A stretch of 64,000 nt of DNA, taken from contig NZ_CP061307.1 in assembly GCF_018687895.1 (NCBI RefSeq), forward strand, positions 1,984,934 to 2,048,933, written 5' to 3'. Source of the stretch: Polynucleobacter sp. JS-JIR-II-50. GTDB lineage: Bacteria > Pseudomonadota > Gammaproteobacteria > Burkholderiales > Burkholderiaceae. Every line of letters starts with the position of its first letter. Positions within the stretch are counted from its first letter, which is position 1. The notes beneath the pieces are model-generated. The model did not search any database and was not told the origin of the DNA. It was given only the letters and a program-made list of their open reading frames with translations. The translations under genes were made by a program, and so were the position numbers. Shown piece by piece: positions 1 through 9,968 of the stretch.

Positions 1-1059
1 CAGTCCGTTGGATGTCAGTGCGGCTGCGCCAATAGATCCCGTGATATTAAATTGCGGCAATAAATTGGCTGTTGCAACACCCACGAAGGCATTCTGTGCT
101 TTTAACTGGGCTTCAGCTGCCCTTACATCAGGGCGCTGACGCACTAAGCTGGAAGGCACTGATAGAGGTAGCTTCTCTGGCAAATGCAAATTGGCCAAAT
201 CAAACTTTGCGATATTGGCATTGCTCGGAATCTCACCTACTAGCACTGCTAATTGATTGCGCGCAAATGCAAGATTTCTTTCGTAATTAAAGAGATCCAC
301 TTGAGAGTTGGATACCAAGGTTCGCTGGGATGTGACGTCTACCTTAGAAACTGTGCCAATGATTAACTGCTTCTCAGTGACTTCAGCCAGATTGGTTTGG
401 GCCTTGAGGATTTCTTCTGTGGCCTGCATTTGTGCACGAAGCGCGGCCTCCTTAACGGCGCTTGTTACTACGTTAGCCGTTAGCGAAAGATAAGCGCCCT
501 CCAATTGAAACTGCGCAACCTCAGCTTGTGCGCGCGCACCTTCAACCGCTCTCCGAGCTCCGCCAAACACATCCAACCTGTAAGTCACATTGACTGTGGT
601 GTTGTAGAGGTTATAAGTATCAGAACCGTAATTCATGCCATACACAGCTGAAGGTTGTTTTTGTCTTATTGCATTCGCGCCAAGACCAATCGCTGGAAAG
701 TATTGGCCACCAATTTGTGCGTTGACATTTTCTTGAGCGGCGCGCAATGCTGCATCGGCTGCACCTAAATTTGGATTTTGCTCAAGCGCTCTTTTAATGA
801 GGGCATCTAGCTCAGGAGATTTATAAAGCTCCCACCATTGCGCCTCTATATCTGCGCCCTCAACAAACTCTTGATCTGTACCGCCTGGCACTCCAGGCGC
901 AGTAGTGAGTTTCTTAGCTATAGGGGTTTCTGTATAAGAAGAGGTCTTGGGCGCCTCGGGTTGCTTAAAGTCTGGGCCGACTGCGCATGCAGAGAGAGCT
1001 AGCGCACAAATTAGCGGAAGCAATTTCAAACCTGAAAAATGGGGCATCGACAGAAACAT
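1..1059 (-). CDS. RND efflux outer-membrane lipoprotein, NodT/TolC-type (partial, C-terminus beyond window)
   Basis: Open in one frame for 353 codons from an ATG at 1057-1059 to the left edge, so the C-terminus is missing. The N-terminus is a lipoprotein signal with lipobox LSAC followed by AVGPDFKQ, typical of the outer-membrane channel lipoproteins (NodT family) of RND tripartite efflux pumps. The rest reads as TolC-like alpha-hairpin sequence, including YRLDVFGGARRAVEGARAQ and VRQRPDVRAAEAQLKAQN, which are hallmark stretches of the family. An AGAGGA lies about 16 bases before the start; a second ATG at 1047 lacks a ribosome site. Partner pump genes should lie to the left. The substrate is unknown. 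Confidence 0.9.
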   Translation of the reverse strand, partial: MFLSMPHFSGLKLLPLICALALSACAVGPDFKQPEAPKTSSYTETPIAKKLTTAPGVPGGTDQEFVEGADIEAQWWELYKSPELDALIKRALEQNPNLGAADAALRAAQENVNAQIGGQYFPAIGLGANAIRQKQPSAVYGMNYGSDTYNLYNTTVNVTYRLDVFGGARRAVEGARAQAEVAQFQLEGAYLSLTANVVTSAVKEAALRAQMQATEEILKAQTNLAEVTEKQLIIGTVSKVDVTSQRTLVSNSQVDLFNYERNLAFARNQLAVLVGEIPSNANIAKFDLANLHLPEKLPLSVPSSLVRQRPDVRAAEAQLKAQNAFVGVATANLLPQFNITGSIGAAALTSNGL

Positions 1060-1110
1060 GGGTTGCAACAAATATCCTCTTTTACAAGAGTTATTTGAAC
1101 ACAGAAATGC

Positions 1111-1136
1111 AATCAGGGCTTCGTAAAGCCCTGATT
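1111..1136. terminator. Perfect hairpin between glmS and the efflux gene
   Basis: An 11-bp perfect stem (AATCAGGGCTT / AAGCCCTGATT) with a four-base loop lies in the 129-base gap downstream of glmS and upstream of the NodT-type gene, both leftward. It is a plausible glmS-operon terminator, but the leftward side lacks a strong U-run, so it may be leaky or serve in mRNA processing. Confidence 0.45.
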
Positions 1137-1188
1137 TATCTACTGAATTTTGTTCACAACTTTAGTTGAATGTCAAACGGGCGAAAAA

Positions 1189-3021
1189 TTATTCAACCGT
1201 CACGCTCTTGGCTAGATTTCTGGGTTTATCAACATCAGTGCCGCGTGCGCAAGCTGTGTGATAAGCCAATAGCTGTAGGGGAACTACATGCAATATTGGT
1301 GAGAGGTTGCCATAGTGCTCTGGCAGCTTGATGACATTGATGCCGTCGCTGCTAGAGATATGGGTATCTTGATCAGCAAAAACATATAGCTTGCCACCGC
1401 GTGCCTTGACTTCTTGCATATTGGATTTGAGTTTTTCCAATAAGACGTCATTAGGCGCAACAGTGACAACCGGCATCTTGTCTGTAACTAGGGCAAGCGG
1501 CCCATGCTTTAACTCACCTGCTGGATAAGCTTCAGCATGAATATAAGAAATTTCTTTGAGCTTTAGTGCACCCTCGAGTGCAATTGGATAGTGCATTCCA
1601 CGACCAAGGAATAATGCATTTTCACATTTAGAAAATGTATCGCTCCAGGCAATGATTTGTGGCTCAAGCGCTAATACTGCATGTAGCGCTTTCGGTAGGT
1701 GACGCAAGTCACGAAGCAACTCTTTTTCTTTTTCAGCAAAAATTTTGCCATCGCGTTTAGCAATCGAAACTGCCAAGATATAGAGCGCTAAAAGCTGTGT
1801 CGTAAATGCTTTTGTAGAAGCAACACCAATTTCAGCACCAGCCTTAGTCAAGAAATGCCAATCGGTTTCACGAACCATGGCGCTGCTAGCCACGTTGCAT
1901 ATAGCTAATGTAAAGCGGTGACCCAAACTCTTGGCATGACGCAATGCCGCCAAAGTATCTGCTGTCTCACCAGATTGTGAAACCACCACAATGAGTGTTT
2001 TTGGATTAGGCACAGTGGTGCGATAGCGATACTCACTCGCAATTTCCACTTGAGTCGGAATGCCCGCAATATCTTCTAACCAATATTTAGCAACACATGC
2101 TGAGTAATAACTTGTGCCACATGCCAATATTAGAATCTGCTCAAAAGCTTTCCAATCTTCTGGCTTAGCCTCAAATAGTTCAGGACCAAAGTCAGTGATA
2201 TTGGCAAGCGTGTCACCAATTGCTCTAGGCTGCTCAAAGATTTCTTTTTGCATGTAATGCTGATAAGGGCCAAGATCAACTGAGTCAGCTTGAGCAGGCA
2301 TAGGCTTGAGCTCTCTTTGAGCGACCTTACCAGTTTGATCAATTACCCCAACGGAATCAGCCTTGAGAACAGCAACATCGCCCTCTTCTAAATACATCAT
2401 AGAATGAGCACGTCCTGCTAATGCCAAAGCATCAGAAGCCAAGAAGTGCTCATGATCCCCAATGGCAACCACTAAAGGAGATCCAACACGAGCGCCTACT
2501 AAGGTGCTTGGATTATCTTGTGCGATCACACCAATAGCGTATGCACCGTGCAACTGAGGAAGCACTGCTCTTACTGATACCGCAATATCTTTTTGGCCAC
2601 TAGCCACATATTGCTGGTGAATTAAATGGGCGATAACTTCAGTATCTGTTTCAGAGGTAAATACATATCCAGCAGCTTTTAAATCTGAACGCAGAACTTC
2701 ATAGTTCTCAATAATGCCGTTATGTACAACTGCAATTAAATCGTTTGAAGTATGTGGATGTGCATTTTGGGTATCTGGCTTACCGTGGGTAGCCCAACGT
2801 GTGTGTGCAATCCCTAAGGTACCGAAAAAATCTTTACCCTGTTCACCTAATTCAGAAACACGTGCAGTAGTTCGAGCTCTTTTGATGGGGTGCTTAGCAT
2901 CCTCACCATTAATGACCGCAAAACCACAAGAGTCATAACCACGGTACTCTAGGCGGCGTAAACCCTCAACCAAAACATCAACAATATTTTTATGGGAGGC
3001 CGCACCAACAATACCGCACAT
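1189..3021 (-). CDS. glmS: Glutamine--fructose-6-phosphate aminotransferase (isomerizing)
   Basis: Makes glucosamine-6-phosphate from fructose-6-phosphate and glutamine, the first step toward UDP-GlcNAc for peptidoglycan and LPS. It is 610 aa, close to the 609 aa of E. coli GlmS. It begins MCGIVGAA, so Cys2 becomes the N-terminal nucleophile of the class II glutaminase domain (about 2-220). Two SIS sugar-isomerase domains follow ([17 protein letters not shown] in the first), and the C-terminus ends [13 protein letters not shown] as usual. The start overlaps the glmU stop by one base (TAATG), indicating translational coupling. No glmS ribozyme was noticed, which is expected outside Firmicutes. 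Confidence 0.98.
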   Translation of the reverse strand: MCGIVGAASHKNIVDVLVEGLRRLEYRGYDSCGFAVINGEDAKHPIKRARTTARVSELGEQGKDFFGTLGIAHTRWATHGKPDTQNAHPHTSNDLIAVVHNGIIENYEVLRSDLKAAGYVFTSETDTEVIAHLIHQQYVASGQKDIAVSVRAVLPQLHGAYAIGVIAQDNPSTLVGARVGSPLVVAIGDHEHFLASDALALAGRAHSMMYLEEGDVAVLKADSVGVIDQTGKVAQRELKPMPAQADSVDLGPYQHYMQKEIFEQPRAIGDTLANITDFGPELFEAKPEDWKAFEQILILACGTSYYSACVAKYWLEDIAGIPTQVEIASEYRYRTTVPNPKTLIVVVSQSGETADTLAALRHAKSLGHRFTLAICNVASSAMVRETDWHFLTKAGAEIGVASTKAFTTQLLALYILAVSIAKRDGKIFAEKEKELLRDLRHLPKALHAVLALEPQIIAWSDTFSKCENALFLGRGMHYPIALEGALKLKEISYIHAEAYPAGELKHGPLALVTDKMPVVTVAPNDVLLEKLKSNMQEVKARGGKLYVFADQDTHISSSDGINVIKLPEHYGNLSPILHVVPLQLLAYHTACARGTDVDKPRNLAKSVTVE

Positions 3022-4514
3022 TATTTTTTACCCTTTGCAGTTTTCTTAACCGTCTTCTTGACGATCTTCTTCACAACCGTCTTTGCTGCCGCTTTTTTCA
3101 CTGGTTTCTTTTCTTGTTTCACAGGGCGCTGCCACTGTAAGGAAATTTGTTTTGCTCGGGATACGGTCAGTTGATAGGCGGGAGCATCTTTAGTCAGGGT
3201 TGTGCCAGCGCCCAATGTGGCACCACGGCCAACACGTACTGGTGCAACCAATTGAGTATCCGAACCAATGAAGACATCATCCTCAATAATCGTCTGGTGT
3301 TTGTTAACGCCATCATAGTTACAAGTAATAGTGCCAGCACCAATATTGACTCTTGAACCAACAATGGAGTCACCAACATAAGCCAAATGATTGGCCTTGC
3401 TATTAGCAGCAATTTTGCTGTTCTTCACCTCTACGAAATTACCAATATGCACATCATTTGATAAATCTGCGCCAGGACGCAAACGAGCATAGGGACCAAT
3501 TAATGATTGATTACCTACTTTGGCGCCATCTACATGACTATATGCATGAATGGATACGCCTTTACCGATCACGCTATTGCGAATCACGCAATATGGTCCA
3601 ACCTTTGTGCCAGCACCTAAAGTGACGCAACCTTCAAATACGCACCCCACATCAATTGATACATCAGTGCCGCACTCTAAGGTGCCACGTACATCAATAC
3701 GCGCAGGGTCAGCAAGCGATACGCCTGCATCCATTAATTGATTGGCAATATTAAGTTGGTTTACGCGCTCTAATGCAGCGAGTTGATCACGACTATTAAC
3801 ACCAATCGTCTCAAACTCATCATCAGCTTGTGTTGTACGAATCGGCACGCCGTCTTTAACAGCCATGGCAATCACATCAGTCAAGTAGTACTCGCCTTGT
3901 GCATTGCTGGCGCGTAAAGACTTGAGCCACTTCTTTAGTGAGTTTGTTGGCAACACCATGATGCCAGTATTGATTTCTTGAATTGATTTTTGCGCTGGCG
4001 TTGCATCTTTCTCTTCAACAATCTCTTTTACAGAGCCGTCAGCATCGCGCACGATGCGGCCATAGCCAGTGGGGTTGCTGAGGTTCTGTGTCAGCAAAGC
4101 TAATGCAGAGTCTTGTCCTCTGACGCCATCAGCTAACTTTGCTAATTTAGCCAGCGTCTTTTTTGTAGTGAGCGGCACATCGCCATATAAAACTAAAGTT
4201 GGTTCTTGAACATCCAATTTAGGTAAGGCTTGCAATAGCGCATGGCCTGTTCCTTTTTGTTCAGCTTGCAGCGCAGTGCTTACCTTGCCAAAGCTTGGGT
4301 CTTCCTTGCTTATATTTAGCAAGAATGTTTTTACATCTGCTGCGCCATGACCAATCACTACAACGGGGCCAGATTTAGCCTTCTTATCCTGTAGTGAAAG
4401 AGCGGTATTGAGAACGTGTTGGAGCAGGGGTTTGCCTGCGAGAGATTGCAGGACCTTGGGCAGAGCAGATTTCATCCGCTTTCCTTGCCCAGCAGCCAAA
4501 ATGACGATATTCAT
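3021..4514 (-). CDS. glmU: Bifunctional GlmU (GlcN-1-P acetyltransferase / GlcNAc-1-P uridylyltransferase) with lysine-rich tail
   Basis: Catalyses the last two steps to UDP-GlcNAc. The N-terminal nucleotidyltransferase starts with [17 protein letters not shown], the pyrophosphorylase signature. The C-terminal half is a left-handed beta-helix of hexapeptide repeats with the acetyl-CoA site region around [24 protein letters not shown]. The protein is 497 aa against 456 in E. coli. The extra C-terminal residues (about 464-497) are almost only K, A, V and T, in KKTVKK-like repeats resembling histone H1 or AlgP tails. It lies between ttcA (4-base overlap) and glmS (1-base overlap) in one operon. 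Confidence 0.97.
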   Translation of the reverse strand: MNIVILAAGQGKRMKSALPKVLQSLAGKPLLQHVLNTALSLQDKKAKSGPVVVIGHGAADVKTFLLNISKEDPSFGKVSTALQAEQKGTGHALLQALPKLDVQEPTLVLYGDVPLTTKKTLAKLAKLADGVRGQDSALALLTQNLSNPTGYGRIVRDADGSVKEIVEEKDATPAQKSIQEINTGIMVLPTNSLKKWLKSLRASNAQGEYYLTDVIAMAVKDGVPIRTTQADDEFETIGVNSRDQLAALERVNQLNIANQLMDAGVSLADPARIDVRGTLECGTDVSIDVGCVFEGCVTLGAGTKVGPYCVIRNSVIGKGVSIHAYSHVDGAKVGNQSLIGPYARLRPGADLSNDVHIGNFVEVKNSKIAANSKANHLAYVGDSIVGSRVNIGAGTITCNYDGVNKHQTIIEDDVFIGSDTQLVAPVRVGRGATLGAGTTLTKDAPAYQLTVSRAKQISLQWQRPVKQEKKPVKKAAAKTVVKKIVKKTVKKTAKGKK

Positions 4515-5419
4515 AAAGGGGGATTATAAGTCCCCTGAATCATGGTTCCACAGGCTAATTCATCCAATTCAGCCTCATCAATTGCCCTGTCGCCAGAAGA
4601 TCTAGCGGCAATACCCGCTAACTCGGTGGAAATCTCCAGATTTTTGAAATCAAAGGCTTCGCCATCCATCAAATGGGATGGAACGATGTGATGCATAGAG
4701 CGGAATAAGTTCTCTACCCGACCAGGATGTTTCTTTTCCCAATCGCGCAGCATTTCTTTCATAACCTGACGCTGCAAATTGGGCTGACTTCCACACAAAT
4801 CACACGGAATAATCGGGAAGCTCATATCTGCTGCATAACGTTCAAGCAATTTCTCAGGAACATAAGCCAAGGGGCGAATCACCATATGCTTGCCATCATC
4901 TGAGCGCAACTTGGGCGGCATCCCTTTTAGTTTGCCTGCATAAAACATATTGAGCATCAAAGTTTCTAGAATGTCATCACGATGATGGCCTAAGGCAATC
5001 TTTGTTGCGCCCAACTCATCTGCAACACGATACAAAATTCCGCGACGCAAGCGTGAGCACAATCCACAAGTAGTTTTACCCTCAGGAATCACACGCTTCA
5101 CAATGCTGTAAGTATCTTGTTCTTCAATGTGATACTGAACACCTAAACTCTTCAAATAATTGGGTAAGATTTCAGCGGGGAAATTAGGCTGCTTCTGATC
5201 TAAGTTCACCGCAATAATTTCAAAATTGATCGGTGCGCGCTCACGCAGCTTCATCAGAATATCGAGCATGGCGTAACTATCTTTGCCGCCCGAAACACAT
5301 ACCATGACCTTATCGCCCTCTTCGATCATGCCAAAGTCACCAATGGCCTGACCTACCAAGCGGCAGAGTTTCTTCTCTAGCTTGTTTTCTTCGAAGACAA
5401 CTTTACGAATATCGCCCAT
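4511..5419 (-). CDS. ttcA: tRNA 2-thiocytidine(32) synthetase TtcA
   Basis: Thiolates C32 of certain tRNAs using ATP and a [4Fe-4S] cluster. It is 302 aa. The PP-loop SGGKDS is at residues 43-48, and the CGLC pair plus a later [12 protein letters not shown] supply the cluster-binding cysteines seen in the TtcA family. The [19 protein letters not shown] segment is the usual PP-loop ATPase motif II. It overlaps glmU by 4 bases (ATGA) and follows folB by 23 bases, so it is part of the leftward operon ending in glmS. Confidence 0.95.
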   Translation of the reverse strand: MGDIRKVVFEENKLEKKLCRLVGQAIGDFGMIEEGDKVMVCVSGGKDSYAMLDILMKLRERAPINFEIIAVNLDQKQPNFPAEILPNYLKSLGVQYHIEEQDTYSIVKRVIPEGKTTCGLCSRLRRGILYRVADELGATKIALGHHRDDILETLMLNMFYAGKLKGMPPKLRSDDGKHMVIRPLAYVPEKLLERYAADMSFPIIPCDLCGSQPNLQRQVMKEMLRDWEKKHPGRVENLFRSMHHIVPSHLMDGEAFDFKNLEISTELAGIAARSSGDRAIDEAELDELACGTMIQGTYNPPL

Positions 5420-5442
5420 AAAAGTTCTTTTCTAAATTCTAT

Positions 5443-5838
5443 CTAAGAAGTCTTGATACGAAACACTTCAACACCTACCGAGTGACAATCTGGATAGACA
5501 TCTGGCTTAGCAGTGCTTACGCGCGCAGCCAATACCTTTGGGTGCAGCAACATTGCTGCCACGATGTCATCGCAAAAGGTTTCCTGCAAATGAATATGTC
5601 CCTGGGAGGCCCGGGCCTTAATAGTTTCACGCATGAAGTCGTAATCCACCACTTCATCCAACTGATCATTCGTTGGCGTATTCATTCCAAGGGGAATATA
5701 TAAGTCCACATTAAGGATGACACGTTGTTCTGCTTTTTTCTCAAAGTCATGAACGCCGATATTGATATAAATCTCATAGTCGCGGAGAAATAAACGGCGA
5801 CAGTCAACAAGAGCGGGATGAGAAAGAATGGCGTGCAT
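5443..5838 (-). CDS. folB: Dihydroneopterin aldolase
   Basis: Converts 7,8-dihydroneopterin to 6-hydroxymethyl-dihydropterin and glycolaldehyde in folate synthesis. At 131 aa it is near the usual 120 aa. It shows the family layout: LRDYEIYINIGVHDFEKKAEQ near the N-terminus (the I-G-V-H-x-x-E core), VVDYDFMRETI in the middle and a C-terminal STAKPDVYPDCHSVGVEV containing the conserved KP. It sits 23 bases after a pteridine-reductase-like SDR, which supports the folate assignment. Confidence 0.93.
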   Translation of the reverse strand: MHAILSHPALVDCRRLFLRDYEIYINIGVHDFEKKAEQRVILNVDLYIPLGMNTPTNDQLDEVVDYDFMRETIKARASQGHIHLQETFCDDIVAAMLLHPKVLAARVSTAKPDVYPDCHSVGVEVFRIKTS

Positions 5839-5861
5839 GTATATTTACTTTTTAAAAATAC

Positions 5862-6671
5862 TTAATTGGTTTTGAACATCACATCGCGTGATGATGGCAA
5901 TAAATGTTGCCCACCGTCTACATATAAGGTAGTTCCGGTGATGGCGCTAGAGTCAGCCAAAAATACCGCTGCTTTTGCAATATCTGCAGGCGTTGAAGAC
6001 CTTCCTAGCGGTGTCATTTGATGTACTTTGGAAAAACCATCCATTGTTTGATCGCCTGATGGCAAAGAGATTCCTGGCGCTAATCCGACTACACGCAGAT
6101 GAGGTGCAAAATCTATTGCCAATAATTCAACCGAAGAAAGTAATGCTGCTTTAGACAATGTGTAAGACAAATAATCTGGATTGAGATTAATCAATTTTTG
6201 GTCTAGCAATTGAATTGCCGCTGGAATTACACCAGATGTATTTGGCTTACTTTTTTGCAACTCAAACATCAGCTGAGATAGCAAAATTGGGGCAGTTAAA
6301 TTGACCTGCATATGGTCTTGCAAACTTTTCCCACTTAATGGGGTGCTGGAATTTGCGCGGTCATATTCAAAGATAGACGCGCTATTTACTAAGCAGGCCA
6401 AACTAGGGAATGCCTTGCTGACAGCCAGAAAAAGATCTTTAGTGGCAGCCTCATCAGCCAAGTCCGCCTGGAAAGCTTGGACTTTCACACCCATCATTTC
6501 GATTTCTCTGATGGTTTCTTGGGCCTCTTGCTCAGATCGCCCATAATGAACGGCAACATCCCAGCCCTGACGGGCAAACTGCAAGGCAATTTCTCGACCC
6601 AGGCGCTTTGCGGCGCCAGTCACTAAAACTGCTTTTCCTTGCTGGGATGGGGGCGTTGAACTAGGGTTCAA
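5862..6671 (-). CDS. SDR-family oxidoreductase, probably FolM/pteridine reductase-like
   Basis: A 269-aa classical short-chain dehydrogenase. The cofactor motif TGAAKRLG is at residues 18-25; its basic residues favour NADPH, and it matches the TGxxxRxG pattern of FolM/PTR1-type pteridine reductases. The catalytic YxxxK appears as YTLSK, with a VNSASIFEYD segment in place of the usual NNAG. It is the first gene of the operon with folB 23 bases downstream, which favours reduction of dihydromonapterin or dihydrofolate. The start lies 25 bases from the divergent MidA-like gene. The SDR family is certain; the substrate is inferred from context. Confidence 0.8.
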   Translation of the reverse strand: MNPSSTPPSQQGKAVLVTGAAKRLGREIALQFARQGWDVAVHYGRSEQEAQETIREIEMMGVKVQAFQADLADEAATKDLFLAVSKAFPSLACLVNSASIFEYDRANSSTPLSGKSLQDHMQVNLTAPILLSQLMFELQKSKPNTSGVIPAAIQLLDQKLINLNPDYLSYTLSKAALLSSVELLAIDFAPHLRVVGLAPGISLPSGDQTMDGFSKVHQMTPLGRSSTPADIAKAAVFLADSSAITGTTLYVDGGQHLLPSSRDVMFKTN

Positions 6672-6696
6672 TTAAATTCTCTTAGACTAGCGAGCT

Positions 6697-7884
6697 ATGG
6701 ATATTACCTTGACCAGCCTTGAAACGGAGCATAGCGCGCTTCTAAAGGCCAAAATAGCCTCTCAAATCGCCTTAAAGGGTGGCTGGCTGCCATTCTCTCG
6801 CTATATGGAGATGGCTTTATATGAGCCAGGAATGGGCTATTACAGCGCTGGCGCTCACAAACTCGGGGCTGGTGGCGACTTTACTACCGCCCCTGAATTA
6901 AGCCCTCTCTTTGGTGCAGCCATTTGCTCTACTCTCCTACCGGTACTTGAGGGGCTCAAGGAAAAAGGTCTGCCCACTCAAATCTTGGAGTTTGGCGCTG
7001 GGACCGGCAAGCTTGCCGCTTCAATACTTACCCGCCTGAATGACCTTGGCTTTCATTTGGATCGTTACGACATTATCGAAATTTCGCCAGACTTAGCCCA
7101 GCGCCAACAAGAAAGAATGGGAAACACGATTGGGCAACTCAATCTTAAGACGCAATGCAACTGGTTAACGGAGTTGCCTACAAATTTCAAAGGCATCATT
7201 CTGGCTAATGAAGTGATTGATGCCATTCCTTGTGATGCCATCATTTATCAAAATGGATTTTGGTATTGGTACGGCGTTGTATTTGAGAACGAAAAGCTCG
7301 TTTGGAAGACAGGTTTGCCAATGGAGCAAAAATTGCTTCCTGAAAGCCTTCTTGGCGGCGCTTTCTCAGAAGGCTATGTCACTGAACTACACGCGCCAGC
7401 AAATGCATGGATGCAACAGGTTGCCAAACATTTAGACACCGGCCTATTCCTCACGTTTGACTATGGATTTCCTGAGAGCGAGTACTATCACCCGCAAAGG
7501 CTTGAGGGCACCCTCATGGCCCATCATCGCCACCATGCAATTCAAGATCCATTTCATCTACCTGGTCTTTGTGATTTAACAACGCACGTTGAATGGTCAC
7601 AAATTGCTCGTAGCGCGTTGGCTGAAAATGTAGATGATGTATACCTTACCAACCAGGCTGCGTATCTATTAGATGCTGGCATTGGTGACATTGCTTTAGA
7701 AATTGGCGACCCAAGTGATCCAGAAACCTTCCTGCCGATCTCCAATTCTTTGCAAAAATTATTGTCTGAAGCGGAGATGGGCGAACTCTTTAAAGCTTTT
7801 GCATTTTCAAAGAAATTAGAAAGTCTACTGCCGGGATATGTACTCGAAGATTTGCCTGGCCTACGTGGCAGAAATAGGCTGTAG
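6697..7884 (+). CDS. Class I SAM-dependent methyltransferase, MidA/NDUFAF7 family
   Basis: A 395-aa protein of the DUF185/COG1565 family. The SAM-binding motif I LEFGAGTGKLA is at about residues 96-106. The N-terminal GGWLPFSRYMEMALYEPGMGYYS and the central ILANEVIDAIPCD are family signatures. The eukaryotic homologue NDUFAF7 methylates an arginine of a complex I subunit during assembly; a similar role here is inferred only. It is divergent from the SDR gene and faces cca. Confidence 0.88.
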   Translation: MDITLTSLETEHSALLKAKIASQIALKGGWLPFSRYMEMALYEPGMGYYSAGAHKLGAGGDFTTAPELSPLFGAAICSTLLPVLEGLKEKGLPTQILEFGAGTGKLAASILTRLNDLGFHLDRYDIIEISPDLAQRQQERMGNTIGQLNLKTQCNWLTELPTNFKGIILANEVIDAIPCDAIIYQNGFWYWYGVVFENEKLVWKTGLPMEQKLLPESLLGGAFSEGYVTELHAPANAWMQQVAKHLDTGLFLTFDYGFPESEYYHPQRLEGTLMAHHRHHAIQDPFHLPGLCDLTTHVEWSQIARSALAENVDDVYLTNQAAYLLDAGIGDIALEIGDPSDPETFLPISNSLQKLLSEAEMGELFKAFAFSKKLESLLPGYVLEDLPGLRGRNRL

Positions 7885-7893
7885 ACGCTTGTT

Positions 7894-9024
7894 TTAAGAA
7901 GCTAGAGCCCTAGTAATTGCAGACAACCTGGCAGACTCAAATGCGCTGCCAATCCGCTCTCCGTTGGATCGATCTTCTGCAGCTACACCAGCAATAATTT
8001 CGGCTGTATTGATGGCTTGAGTAGTACGCATTGCATTGATCAAAGGGGAAACAGGCATTCCCAATTTATCCGCAAGATTCAAAAGTGCTTGTGCTCGATC
8101 TGGCTTACGCCAAAAATCTGCACGGTTGAACCAATTCAAAACGTCTACCGCCTGATAAGAGGCATTGGGATACTTGTTTACTAAGATCCTAAGATCACTA
8201 AATATCTCGCTGAAATCTCGCACATCAATTGGCATGCGTACACTTTCAGCCCATGAACGAATTTCATTTGCAGGTAAATGCATCAAGGTAATTGCACAGC
8301 GCTCTTCAAGGCTATTTCCAGCTAAGGAAAAATACGCGATGAGCTCTTCACGGAACAACTCTTCAGATAGTTGAGCAGTCAATGTAGGTGCCAATATTGT
8401 TTTGGCTGCGCCGGCATCTAATAAGACTTGAAACAAGCGCATCGGCCTAACAGCAACCAAGCCCCTAGCCAGCTCCTGCCAAATACGCTCTGCGGATAAA
8501 GCGTTTAACTCGCCTGATTGAGCGATCGCTTTTAAAGCAACGAGTGTTTCAGCAGCAACACTAAATTCGGGGAAGCGCGCAGCAAAACGAGCAATACGCA
8601 AGAGACGCAATGGATCTTCTGCAAATGCATCCGACACGTGACGAAATACTTTGGCAGCTAAATCTTCTTGGCCGTTATAAGGATCAATAATCGGCCCAAA
8701 TGGCTTTCCATCAGCACCCACTTCTTGCGCCATCGCATTGATTGTTAAATCACGACGCTCTAAGTCTTGCTCTAAAGTGACAGAGGGATCGGCATGGAAG
8801 TTAAAGCCTTTATAGCCCTTGCCAGTCTTGCGCTCAGTACGCGCCAGCGCATATTCAGCCTGTGTCTCTGGATGCAAAAATACCGGGAAATCTTTGCCTA
8901 CCGGACGAAAGCCCTTAGCAGCCATCTCTTCTACGCTGGAGCCCACCACAACATAATCAATGTCGTGCATAGGTAAACCCATAAGGGTGTCCCTAATGGC
9001 CCCGCCTACTGCGTAGATTTTCAT
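7894..9024 (-). CDS. cca: CCA-adding tRNA nucleotidyltransferase (short, HD motif not seen)
   Basis: Adds or repairs the 3' CCA of tRNAs. It is 376 aa. The class II nucleotidyltransferase core is clear: [20 protein letters not shown] with the catalytic D-x-D, then [10 protein letters not shown] and the RNA-binding [14 protein letters not shown]. coli Cca (412 aa) also carries an HD phosphohydrolase domain; I cannot find its His-Asp signature in the C-terminal half, so the 2'3'-cyclic phosphodiesterase activity is probably absent. The start overlaps the upstream stop by one base (TAATG). Confidence 0.95.
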   Translation of the reverse strand: MKIYAVGGAIRDTLMGLPMHDIDYVVVGSSVEEMAAKGFRPVGKDFPVFLHPETQAEYALARTERKTGKGYKGFNFHADPSVTLEQDLERRDLTINAMAQEVGADGKPFGPIIDPYNGQEDLAAKVFRHVSDAFAEDPLRLLRIARFAARFPEFSVAAETLVALKAIAQSGELNALSAERIWQELARGLVAVRPMRLFQVLLDAGAAKTILAPTLTAQLSEELFREELIAYFSLAGNSLEERCAITLMHLPANEIRSWAESVRMPIDVRDFSEIFSDLRILVNKYPNASYQAVDVLNWFNRADFWRKPDRAQALLNLADKLGMPVSPLINAMRTTQAINTAEIIAGVAAEDRSNGERIGSAFESARLSAITRALAS

Positions 9025-9932
9025 TACTGCATACCCTCCAGGGTACGACGACTCATTTTGAATACTTCCGTCAACGCATCAACACCATTCACTGGCAAAG
9101 TATTAGGCGCTTGCATAGATGCAATATTGTCACGCGACATTAATGTTGGGCCCGGCAGAAATTCAAATGCCAATGCCTGTAAATAACCCACAAAGGCCGG
9201 TACAGGGATGATGAGACACGAGGTTTTAGCCTTACGTGCAGCAAACTCAACAATCTCTTTCATGGTGTAAACCGTTGGGCCAACCAAGTCATAGGACTGA
9301 TGAATCGTTTGAGGCATCGATAAAGATTTAACAAATGCACTTGCAACATCATCTACGCTCACCGGCTGAAACTGCGCCTGATAATTTGCTAAAGGCATAG
9401 CCGGAAACAACTTAGTCAACTTAGAAAACAAATTAATAAATTGATCTTGAGCGCCAAAGATAACCGATGGCCTAAAGATGGTCCAATCTAAATTGCTGGC
9501 CTTCACTGCAGCTTCGCCAACACCTTTGCTACGCTGATACATCGATGGGCCATGAGAGTCAGCACCCAATGCGCTCATATGTAAATAGCGCTTTAAGCCA
9601 TGGAGCTGCATTGCCGTAATAATGTTTTTAGGGAGCTCCACATGCGCAGCTTTAAATACCTTTCCATAAGGCTTGGCCGGCTTATCGTGAAGCACTCCGA
9701 CTAAATTGATCACAGCACCATTTGACTTAATACGCCCACAAAGATTCTGTAGTTCATCAAACTCATGAACATCAGCCTCTTCGACATGCACCTTGGGCAA
9801 CATGCGCAATTCACGCGCAGCACCTAAGTGGCTTGTTGGAACCAATACGGAATAACCTGCTAGTTGAAGCTGCGCAGCAATCGCTCGCCCCACAAATCCA
9901 TTGCCACCGATTAGAAGGATGTCATATTTCAT
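9024..9932 (-). CDS. NAD(P)-binding epimerase-like protein, NDUFA9/complex I-associated family
   Basis: A 302-aa atypical SDR with the nucleotide-binding motif [14 protein letters not shown] at residues 8-21 and an [16 protein letters not shown] segment (here [13 protein letters not shown]) characteristic of the NDUFA9-like proteins widespread in Burkholderiales. Such proteins are related to a mitochondrial complex I accessory subunit; the bacterial role is not settled. It lies between slt (36-base gap) and cca (1-base overlap) in a leftward operon. Family assignment is firm, function uncertain. Confidence 0.85.
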   Translation of the reverse strand: MKYDILLIGGNGFVGRAIAAQLQLAGYSVLVPTSHLGAARELRMLPKVHVEEADVHEFDELQNLCGRIKSNGAVINLVGVLHDKPAKPYGKVFKAAHVELPKNIITAMQLHGLKRYLHMSALGADSHGPSMYQRSKGVGEAAVKASNLDWTIFRPSVIFGAQDQFINLFSKLTKLFPAMPLANYQAQFQPVSVDDVASAFVKSLSMPQTIHQSYDLVGPTVYTMKEIVEFAARKAKTSCLIIPVPAFVGYLQALAFEFLPGPTLMSRDNIASMQAPNTLPVNGVDALTEVFKMSRRTLEGMQ

Positions 9933-9968
9933 AGGAAGCTTTCTTTGCTTAGCTCGGTGATTGATTGT

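Noticed and set aside
1060..1188. glmS ribozyme or riboswitch near glmS
   Set aside because: The gap after glmS only holds a simple hairpin, and upstream of glmS is coding (glmU overlaps its start).
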